A DNA stretch of 64,000 nt, from contig CM046867.1 of assembly GCA_025617745.1 (NCBI GenBank), forward strand, positions 27,334,705 through 27,398,704, given 5' to 3'. The first letter of the stretch is position 1. Each line of letters starts with the position of its first letter. The notes under the pieces are model-generated. The model made no database searches. It worked only from the letters and a program-made list of their open reading frames with translations, and had not been told where the DNA came from. The position numbers and the translations under genes were made by a program. The DNA is from Heliocidaris erythrogramma (lineage: Eukaryota > Echinodermata > Echinoidea > Camarodonta > Echinometridae). This document shows positions 34,001-46,000 of this stretch, in pieces.

Positions 34001-37000
34001 CGTAACGGACATGACGCATTGAGCGTAACGGACATGACAGTTTTGTCCACTTTTTGTGAGCGGACATATTTGTTTTATTACGAGATATGGCAGATATTTT
34101 ATTGTTCATATAGTAAGGTTGAAAGATAGGGACACACATCATAACTGGTATTCTGTACTATCTCATATATTTCTGTAATTTTAGAAGGGTTGGTTTTTCA
34201 ATGTTTACACAAGATATAAAAAATAAAGCAAACTTGCTTCTGCACCAGCTAGCTACAATTTATGATACATTTTAGTTAATACTACCCTCCATACCAAAAC
34301 AGAACAAATTATTAGTTGATGCTATGGTGTTTTCTCCTTTATAGGCTAATATTTCTCAGATAGTATTAATATGCTAGCGTAACGGACATGACACCCTTGT
34401 GAAGTGAACCATATCTTCACTTCTTTCTTTCAAAAAACATTTGGCATAAAAAAGACAAAACTAACAGCTCAGTACTACTACCAAATGTTAAATAGTAACA
34501 CATCTAAGTTCTTTTTTGCAGGTTTTAGTGATCTAACAACTATACTACAATGCATGGAATATAATGCTTAGAGTACCACAACAACATACAACAAAGTAGA
34601 GCACATCTCAAGCTTTGAGGCAAAGAAAACTTAATGAACCAGACCTGATCAAAAGTTTGAACATATCATGAAAATGTCCTGAATGATTCACATCAGGTTT
34701 AAAGAAAGAAAGTTAACTACATGTATCTGCAACATGCACTAAAGCAGTTCCACAAAACCAGTGTCATTATGAAATGAGGTCTAAGTTATCATGGAAAAGT
34801 GCTAGGGAGATGGCCAATAGTGGAACTGCATTGTCTTGGCTTCAGTAATCCACTATGTAAATAAACAGGGACATACCTGCTGCTGCATGTTGGTCATCAA
34901 TCATGATCAAGATGTTGGAATGGGATTACATAACAGGGCTAGCAAGATCATCTGAAATCTACAGACTTCCATGGGTAAACTGGAAAATCTGCTTGTTGTT
35001 GTGTCTTAAATATAACAAGCAGATTTATATTTATGAGTCACTAGTATCTAGAAACATCCCACTATCCTCAAGCAATTGAAAATAATAATCAATCTATTAA
35101 ATGGAGCCCACAATGTGGTTTCTGCCACTTGTCGTATATAAAGTGTCATGTCCGTTACGCCATTTGCTTGAAAACTGACAGTGGTAAGGAAAAATGGTTG
35201 CTACACATGTAAGGGGATTTAGTTCTAACATAGAAACTGAATTTACAGTAACCAAATACAAATTTCCTGTTGGCTATGAAAACTTTAAGTGAAAAACGTA
35301 ACGGACATGACACTTCTAATGATAAAGAAATCACACAATTTTGAGGATCAATGCCTCGAAAATTGATGAATGATATAAAAATTCATTGTGATTTTCTGTT
35401 GATATGTACACTGAACTACTGTTTAAAAGTTGAAGGAGACCTCCAGTAGATTTTAGGCCTTCATTAGAGACAGGAAGAATAAACTCTTCAAAAATAGCCA
35501 CATTTTTGTGTTATTGCGATACATCATATTAGATTTTCACTGGTGGAAAAAAATACGATAATTTGTCAGTTTAATGATTTGTCTATTGGAAAATGAACAT
35601 TTATACATTACTTTTCAAGAATATTTGAGAGTTTAAGTGCAATTGCAAACTTCATTTTTTTACTAAAGTGAACATTTTTCATGGAATTGCCCATATATAT
35701 ACATAAAGACGTAAAGTGACGTAACATACATGTTACGTCACTTCTGGGGCGTTCTTACATCTTGTTTCTACGCGACCATTTTGTGCGTCTTTTACATCTT
35801 GTTTCTACGCGACCATTTTGCGCGTCTTTTATTTGCCCTTATTTTTGCTTGACGCTTAATAAATTTGTCATTCCTTGACAAAGGGCTATGCCCGAAATAT
35901 CGGATAATTGACATCTCTACGGTTTTTTGATTTATATTTGTCTTTTCTATTTATATAAATACATATGTGTGTCATATAATACATTCAACTGAAATATCTC
36001 CAAACAACAATGATAACAATGCTAAAATAGATATTCAAACAAAACAAAGGAATGGAATATTGTACACCTTGTAGAAATTTCATAGTAGACATCAATCTTT
36101 GGACCAAGGGAGAAATCTCAAGCCTGAAGATAATATGTTAGAATAATACAATAATAGTAACTACATAAAAATCAAATATTTATGTAATCTACCTGTAGTT
36201 GGTGATGCCCCCCTTGAAGCAGGTGGAAGATCTTCAATCACATCAACGAATGCGCCTGGAAAGATACCCGATTGTCCATCGAGCTCACCAGTATACCATT
36301 CATTACCAACTCGTCCTGTCAGTTTGATCACAGCGCCCTCGTTGAAGGTCAGATCATCAGCACTGCTGCTCGTGTACTCAAACTTAGCTTTACAGCGTGG
36401 ACCACTATCATAAGGAGAAATATAGTAATATGTCCATGTACATAGCACAGCTACTATACAAATATGCTCTACTGTGCTTTTCAAAGTACCATATCATAAC
36501 CCCAGCTTTAGTCGAGCTACCATAAGGGTGCTGAAGCATTCTAGAATTTCTGCCTACAGGATACCCATTTACCTCACCTGGGTCAAGAGCGGCAAATGTA
36601 ATTTAATGTCTTGACACAGGCATATCTTCTTTTCAATCTGGAGAATGTTAATCTATCAAATATACAAAACTATCATGCAGACACCTGACACACATCATTA
36701 GAGAGGCACTTCAGAGAGTCCACAGATTTTTCACAGATGTAGCTTCCATCCTGGACTAAATGCTTCACCTAACCCTAATCCTTTTCTAACATAACCTAAA
36801 ATCAAATCTCAATCCTAGCCCTATATCTACATGTATGACGAGATACAGCCTGGAGAAAATGAGGCCAGAGCAAGTGTCGGATCACCATAATGATAAAGGT
36901 CTATGACTGACACTCACCTGATGACATCTTCAGATGGAGAATCACCTGGTAATGGAACCTAGGGTCAAAATATCAGGTCAAAGGTCATTTCACAACAGCA

Positions 37001-40000
37001 ACCAGGGGCGAATTAACATTTTCTACATATACTCCATACGCCATAAATCTTGCGGCCATAAATTTTCGTCAATAGGACTAGCTTAACTATTTCGCGAGGG
37101 TTTGAATTCGTGATCAGCAAATTCTCAGATCTACAAACAGCAATGTCATGATGTACTTTCACAAAGCTAAGTGGTGAATTTCTGTCAAGGAAACAAAAAA
37201 TTCAACTGTCTACTTATGTTGGCAATATTTTTGCTAATTAACTTTTGGACCATTTGCGATTTACAAAATTTTAAAGACCACAATAAATAATAATAATAAT
37301 GGCCACTTATATAGTGCTCATATCCGTCATACAGTGACGCTCATGGCCCTTAGACATTATGTATCATAATACTGTACCTAGGACTCTACATGTATATGAT
37401 GTGTGTATGTGTGTGTGTGGGGGGGGGGGGTGAGGGAAAAGAACTGATAAGGGATGTTTCTATTTTATTGCTTGTTCTGTTTCAATGGAAATGAATAGTA
37501 TGTAATCAGGAAATGCTATGAATAATGGCACAATATATAAAAAGAGGCATAAATACAATATGCAACAATAAAATATCGAAAATATCATTGTTTTCACAGG
37601 ACATCAAGGGTGCAGATACAAAAATCTTATGTACTGATTACAAAATTGATGAGGAGAGAATGACTATTAAAAGAGATTTTAAAAAGAAATACAAGAGAAA
37701 AGGGAAAAAATTGAGAGAAAAGGAGAAAAAGGAAAGAGAGAATAGAGATGCAGTAAGTAAGAAAGGAAGGGAAAAAGATTCACAGAAAGATATATAACTT
37801 GTGTTCCTACCTTCAAAGGATGTACTAGGGGCAAGTCAGATTGAAAGTAATTTCATGTGATCTACTTAATTTGCAAGTATTCATATTTTTTGTTTCCGTC
37901 CAAACCTGTATTTTTTAAACCTTTGGTTTTCAGTGCCAATTAATGTAGTAGTATATAATATACACTATATTATAGAATGGAGATAACGAGATAGTTACTT
38001 ACAATGACCTCTACATGATTGGATGGGAAGATACCAGTCTTTCCTTTCACCTCTCCTCTAAACCACACTGTACCAATGGTTCCTAGTAGCTTGATGGTAT
38101 CACCCTCTTCAAAGCTAAGCTCATCAGCTGCAGAAGCCTGGAAGCCAAACAGTGCTACGGCTTGAGGACCGTCATATTCCTCCTAGGAAAGAGACGTTTA
38201 CAAGAATATAATAAGATGCTCGAACAACATTTGCTCCATGTACAATTTACAACAGTTACCACATTGATAAACTTAAGCCATGGTCCCACTGGCTTTATGA
38301 CCAGTTGCCGACTTCGGAAAATGGTTGTAGAGCCAGTGACCATGGCTTAAACCTCCAGCCGACCAAAATGCTCCGACAGCCAGTCGTCAACCCCACACAA
38401 GCTTTTAAAGACTGGCACAAACCTCTCTGTTTTCCCTGACAACTAACCACTGACCAGAGGTTGTCGAAAGTTGGCAACCAGTGGTACGCCCAGTGAGACT
38501 TAGGTTTTAAATGATGGACCAAAACACTCTACCTCACCCTAACCCTAATATTATCCCCCCAAATAAAACCATGTTGTAACTTCAATGCGAATGCTATCTT
38601 AGATGTATATAAAGCCTGGAGCTAACATTGTAGGAGCCCATGTCAGATCAAAACTACGATTCAGTTTAAGAATTCTTATTGATATCTATCCCATATTTTT
38701 TTCTTCAGTTATTTTACATCCTTTTTATTTCCATCTCCATCAACTTTTATTTCAATCATTTCGATAAATTTTTCTTTTCTTTCTTTTATTACTTCTTGTT
38801 CTTTATTTCATTACTTCTTGTTCTTTATTTTATTATTCTTCTCCATTTTGATGGATTCTATTCTGTATCTCCTTTATTTCTTATTTCTTCCCTTTTTAAT
38901 TTTCTCATTCTATTATTCTAAATGACATCATTGATCAATAATTTTTAATTTCAACAACAAAGATTCTAGGCAAGTTATCCTTGGTAAAATATCCAAGGTA
39001 AAATGTTAGTGTACTCATGATTTAATAATCAGCTAATAAGATATGGATAAAAAGACAAAATAGAAATATGATATAAGAGATAAGTACATACCTCCTTATT
39101 TTCATTGAGATCTTTCACGATTTTGACGAACTGAGTAGGAAACATTCCCTCCTTGTTCTTGCATTTACCAACCAGCCAATCAGCATCAATTCTCTTCACG
39201 AGAATGATTATATCATCCGTCTAAAATTAAAAAAAAAAAAACAGTTATTATGTTCCAAATTACTTGTACAGGACAGGAATTATTTGTTATAATTATATTG
39301 TGATTATTATCACTGATTATTATCACTGATCATCTTTTCTTCTTCAAATTGGAAATTTCTTTTATTGCTACAATGTTCTAATTAGAAGTCATGTAGATAA
39401 CTATCTGTTAGGAACATACATGGACATAAACTCAATGAACCAGTCAATTTTTTTCAAAATTACAAATATGAATGGAAAAATAGTGAAGAAAAAGACATAG
39501 AAAGAAAAGACATTTTACACTGATTAAAACATGCTTTATGTGGTTACCTTGAAAGAAAGTTCATCTGTTTCCTGTCCTTGATAATCAAAAGTGGCAACAG
39601 CATGGGGCTCAGATCCCTGGTTAAAAGAACCAGAAAGTGAATGCTTTGATCAGAATCGTTTTTCTGCATAATGACATTACTTTTATCAATTTGGTTCAGA
39701 TATAAATGCACCTTTTATGGAAAGTATCTTCCCTGCAAAAAGGTGCTTTAAATAAAAAATTCTTATTTGGTGCTGTATATAGGCCGCCACATCCTGATGC
39801 ACATATCTTTTTTGAAATCTATCCAAAGCCAAAGCATAATCAATGTAATCAGCTAATAATTCTTTTTAGACATATTGATTCTTAAATATTGAGTTATGGG
39901 AATGGTAGTAAAAACTAATTTGTGAGCTTTCTCATTCTTATTATGTTAGTTTGGAAGATCATCATAGTAGATATAGTCCCCTGAAAAGGATTGCTCTTCA

Positions 40001-43000
40001 AATCCTCTTACATTCAAAATATGACAAGAAACAGAAGAAATGTTTGGGCCGAACATTTGTGTGTAGTCCCATATACACATTTCTGTGTGCAGTGCATGTG
40101 ACTCTCAGCAGGAATCGTTTTGGTGATTCCAAAACCTTACAGCATACACTAGTTCTTATGTGCTATATACTTCACAATTCAATTTCATAAACCAGAACTC
40201 ACTTTATTTTTAATTCTATTTTTCCTTTTGTGTAATATCCTACATATGTCCCAGCACAGTCGGTTTAACTGTTACGAAAACCTCATTACAAATGGCTCTT
40301 GAAATGACCTTGAAATAAAGAACTCACAATCTTTTCAAAAATAAGATGCAGAAAACTCATGCTAGAGAAGAATTAAAAGAAATCTTAAACACTCAATTAT
40401 GCAAAAAATGTAATAGAAAGGCAGATAAAAACAAACATGCCAATTATTGTACATGAATAGTGTTAGTTTCCACCTACTAATAAAAAGCTCATTGCATCAT
40501 GCTGCAAATCAACATGCTCCATGTGAGTTGTATATTGTAGGAGGCATATACATGCTATTTCCCAACTGATGTTATCATTAATTCTAACATAAATGTGCAG
40601 AACTGCAGATTTACTATAAAAATGCTATTAAAATTCATATTTCACTAACAAAAAAATGATTTAGAATCAAAAGAAAACAAGCTTTCCCCCCCCCCCCCCC
40701 CCACAAAAAATGAATTCAAACTTGGTATACTTCGGGTACTCATATATACAAGTGACATGTTAAGATTTCTACCTTCAGCGAAACAAGAAGGTATAATTTG
40801 ATCCTCCCGTAACAGGTGTCGACAAGCAGGAATTGTGACTCATACACGACTGTCAACCTAAACCACATTCCACTTATAGTTTCTGCTAAGCTATTCTCAA
40901 AAGAAGATTAATCTTACGAAAGCACCATCTACAAGTGATGCTTCTCCAAGATGATTGATTCTAAAAGCACAATTTCCTGTACTCTCATAAATCAAAACTA
41001 TATTTCCATGAAGATGTAATTTTGCAGTTATGTAGAACATGAAAGAGTGTAATTTCTTTGAAAAGCAAAATGAAACATTACAGGAAGCTAACAAAGCGAT
41101 TTCCTGTTTTGCTTCACTAAAAGAATCAAGGTCATTTTTGGTTTCACAATTATTCATATTTACAAACTGACTCAGTTTTGTTCATTTTAAAAATACTAAT
41201 AATAGAAGAAACAAGAATAGCAAAGAAAGATACTTTTGATACTATAAAAGAAGGGCAAATACAGATACTTTTGATACCACTTAATAGTCTTTTTGTCTGT
41301 GAATACATGTACATGTACAATGATCTACATGTAGCTTATTATTGAAGAAAAACCCTTTTTTTTTAAATACCATTTATTCATGGAAAACAAAAGTACAATA
41401 AAACTGAAGTGAGCGCCCAGTGACAGTTAATTATCATTGAATCACTTCCTGATAATACACAGTTGTGTCTGGAAATAGGACTTGAATAGTTCAAGGATCT
41501 TATGAGTAATCTCCTAGCAGGGGGGGGGGGGGTCTATGTACAGCACTATAAAGTTTGCAGGTACAAATGTATGCTTGACCTTAAAGGGCTGATCACATAC
41601 ATGTACAGTATCAATGATTTAATAACGATAATGATAAATAAAATTCCTCTCCATGTACATGTAGGTAGAAAATGTATTGGATAAAAAAAAATCATTGCTG
41701 AAGGCTGATGAGCATAAAACGGGGAGCACCATACTGCACATTTTCTACATCCAACAATCTTATTGTTAAATCTTTATCAAACTACTGATATGTGACCAGC
41801 CCTTTATAGCTAGTCTAATCTTTGAAACATCCACTGATTTACAGGCTGTACAAGGTCCATAAAATAAATCTTTTAAATACACTGGTAATTAATTTATAAT
41901 ATGCTCATTTTTGTAATTTATGCTCTTTTTTAATAAGGCACTATTTAATAAATTGCAATTTCAGTATACTGATTTTAGCCTACACAAGAGACTGCATAAA
42001 GGCATTTGGGTCTGTGCAAAAAGACTACAGTAAGGATTTTGGCTTATAACCAAGTTTGCTCCCACTAATCTCAATGATGTTTCCCCAAAGCAAACTAAGT
42101 TGACAGCTTTAAATGAGCCATCACTGCAGGGATACACCATGTACATGTATACACACACACACACACACACACATACACCCAAACGTGGACTCTGCTCAGA
42201 AATGCTCGAAAGTTAACAGCGTAGTTAGAAGCTAAAAATAAAGCCAACAAACTAAATCAAAACGAGGACGGTCCTCGGTCTCGTGTGTGTCCTCGGTTTG
42301 AAGATGTGTTTTCATATTAGTGCCCGCGGTTGCCGGTCAACACCAACGCACCCACACACACACACACTGGTTCAAAAGGGTTGTCATTAATTTGAAATTT
42401 ATACAAACAATTAAGTGAGAAATGCAAGCATCATAATAACACTCGTTAAAAAGAGCAAAATACAAAGGTTGGAGCAAGGCTACAATTAAAGGGCAATCCA
42501 ACCTTGCTAATAAGATGATTTGTGTGAAAGCAGGAAAATAAGAAAAACAGGTTGGTGAAAGTTTGAAAGAAATCGGACACGGAATAAGAAGGTTGTGGAT
42601 GTTTGAAAAATGAGATCACTACATCTATGCGAATCTCAAATTGGCAATTTGGTGAGTAGATTGTGACATTTTTGTGGACAACTCTCCCGATTGTTGTACA
42701 CAAAAATATCATTAATTTACAGTTTTCTTCGAGGCGCTTTTACCCTCGGGGCAGTACTCAAAATATATTGGAGATAGCATATTTTTATAGGTCCTCATGA
42801 AAGAAAAAGATCCTACTACATGTAAGTAGTACATTTTGAAAAAAGTAACATTTTAGTCATGTTGTGTGTTGGAGCGAATGGGGAAGTTGTCCACAGCTAC
42901 ATCACAGTGACATTACCTATTCGACCAATTTGAAATTCCCATATGTATAGTGATTACAACTTTCAAAAATTCATAACTTTCTTATTGCTTGTCCGATTTC

Positions 43001-46000
43001 GTTCAAACTTTCACCAATCTGCTTCTCTGATTTTTCCGCTTTCTTTCAAAGCAACTTGCTCTTAGGGTTGGATTTCCCTTTAACCCCAATTTAAACCACA
43101 ATTTTTACGAACATGTACATGTATGGAAAACAAGTGCCAAGACAAGTTTTCAATTATGGTGCTTTTTTAATCACTGCACACCTTCATGCAACATTATATC
43201 AAATTATATGCAAATTCTCTAGTTATGAACCCATTTTTAATATCAAGGAAAAGGCAAGTTCGTTTTTTTTTTCAGTATCAAAACATGAGACACAATATCA
43301 ATGTTTAAGCAGTTCAACTGCTAACAGCACTGAAACAAATTTGTAAAAATTAATATTTGGGGGAATTGTACAAATCGTTGCCTTAAAATTATTAAATCCT
43401 TCATACTATCAACATTCTGAACAAGTCAATCAATGAGAATATTGGTCATTTCATATTCATTTACATCTTTTAAAAAAAAAAAGGCTTAATACAGATTGCA
43501 AATGTAACTTTACAAGGCTTTCGATACCTTTTCATAATGTATATCAATGAAGGTTCAATGCAAGCCAATAAAAATATTAAAAAGTCAAAAGTGCTCAATG
43601 TAAGTGGAGTATAGTATGAATCCAACTCATGGGGAAATAATACACTGTGAGATGCTTAAATCGTTTAATCAATTGAAAAGGTGCTACATAAAATAGTGAA
43701 CTGTCATTAAATTGATAAAATAACTAAACTAGATGAATCTTCGACCGCACGCGGTCGAAATTTATGCCTCCGCCATCACCAGGTTGGAAATGTATAGCAT
43801 ACATGTACATGTACACTCTAAAAAGGATTGGTCTAACAAAATTACAAATCTTTTCACTTAAAATGCACAGGAGACAAAAAATTTATTTCATTTCATTTTC
43901 AAATAAAAAACTTACCATTGATGACTTACAATCATCAAATACACCAAGGAAATAGATATTTTATAGCAAACAGACCACTGTCCCCTTGAAATTTCTAAAA
44001 TAGGTAGGCCTAGACTCCATACATCACAAACCATTTTTATGTATATAATGACCTCTATGACCTTTGAACTTTGACCTTGATACCTTAAAATCTAATCAGT
44101 TCATCGTCCCTCACATATGCATACATGGGCCAAGTTAGATGTTGATCTGTCAAACAGTTCTGAAGTTATTGCGAGAACGAACCATTTTTACGTACATAAT
44201 GACGCCTCTGACCTTTGACCTTTGAACTTGAGACCCTAAAATCTAATCAGTTCATCGTCCCTCCCATATGCATACATGGGCCAAGTTAGATGTTGATCTG
44301 TCAAACAGTTCTGAAGTTATTGCGAGAACGAACCATTTTTACGTACATAATGACGCCTCTGACCTTTGACCTTTGAACTTGAGACCCTAAAATCTAATCA
44401 GTTCATCGTCCCTCCCATATGCATACATGGGCCCAGTTACAAGCTGATCCGCCAAACTGTTTTGAAGTTATCACGAGAACGAAAAGGGGACGGACGGACG
44501 GACGGACGGACGGACGGACGGACGACCCGAAAACATAATGCCTCCGGCACCACTTACGGTGGGCGGAGGCATAAAAAGAATGAGAAGAATGAGAACAACT
44601 TATAAAACCATCATCATAATTACCAAAAGCAATTAAATGATGCTACAACATAGAAAATTACATCATATGAACGAGAGTAGAAATGCAATAATCATAAAAG
44701 AGCTTTAGGGATGATAATACTCCTACCATATATCTATTATAGAGAGGATGTCCTGGCCCTGGTCTTGGTGGTAACTTCTTGGTTGCTCCTCCTCCAGGGA
44801 GTTTAGGAGCCATCTTCTTACCTATAGAAACAATCACAAGATCTGAGGTCATCACAAACTCAAATCCTGTATGGTAGGATTCATGTTTGCAGAATGGAAT
44901 AACTTTACTCCTGAACCATTTATTCTTCCTACTACAATGCAAAAAGATATTTTAAATGTTCAGCAGATTATGTATCCTCCATCTTAATCAATATGAGTTG
45001 AGTCTAAATTATGTACACTATTATGTACGTAATTGCGCATAAAGATTAAAGATGCAGGAAAGACACAAAGAGGAAAATTGCTAGTTTGTCCGTGCTTGTA
45101 AAGTTAGAATCAGATATATCTGAAGAAAAAAAAATCATACTATTTTGCTTAAAAGGGTCAAAAGAGTTCAATATTAATTCTACAGATGTATCCTATATTG
45201 TGGTCTCCCTCTATAGAATAAAGTTTTGATTTTGAATAATTTAGTCATATGCGTCTTTCCCTGTGTCATTACGTGCCATCATGTTTCGCTAAACCTACCT
45301 AAAGTAGTCTTACCTTTTTGGCTACCAGGTCTAGGAGGTGCTTTTCTCTTTGGTTGTAGCCCGCTTGGTCTAGGAGGTGTACTACCAGCTGAACGTGTGC
45401 CATGGACTGCGTTTGGCCTGGATGGAGCAGTCTTTTTGGTCGGTGGACCACCAACAGGCTGCAAAAAATGAAATACAAGCAGAAATAATAATCTCATATG
45501 AATTGGATATTCTCCCTGATTTTATGGCATTACATCCAAGATATATCTTATTGCACTTTGGAAAAAATCATTTTATGAAAAGAGAGAATATGTTTTTTAA
45601 AAATCCATGCTGCTGCTTACTGAGAAACTTACGACAAGAAACAAAGATGGGTAAAGTAATAATGTTTGGTATCATAAGAAATGGTGAAAAATTTCCTACA
45701 AGTTTTGAGCTAAACCTCTTGGCACAGTACGAGTTAAGTCATTTTGCAGATAAAACCTTCCCCAATTCGGACCAGTCAAAAAACAAACAAAAGTTTATGG
45801 TTTTACAGTAATCCCTTCTTGAATTATTTGTATGAATTGTATAAAAGGTAAAAATTACTCAAAATTAAAAGCTGTGCACATGAAAGATTAGACATTTGCA
45901 ATGGGTGGTAAAAGTACACGCAGATGGTATTGCCTACATGTACAGTGTACAGTGAAATGGACGAATGAGCGAGTATAAAGGCAAGAATGAGCGAGTATAA

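Larger units (their letters stand above)
39617..44726 (-). other. SH3D19 5.1-kb intron
   Basis: Separates the proline-rich half from the SH3 array. Holds poly-C (40686-40702), poly-G (41520-41532), (AC)n near 42153, and the elements at 42176, 42486 and 43761. A possible diverged exon lies at 40918-41055. Confidence 0.8.

Noticed and set aside
45377..45811. 144-codon plus-strand frame
   Set aside because: Partly antisense to an SH3D19 exon; no motif, and composition looks like intron.
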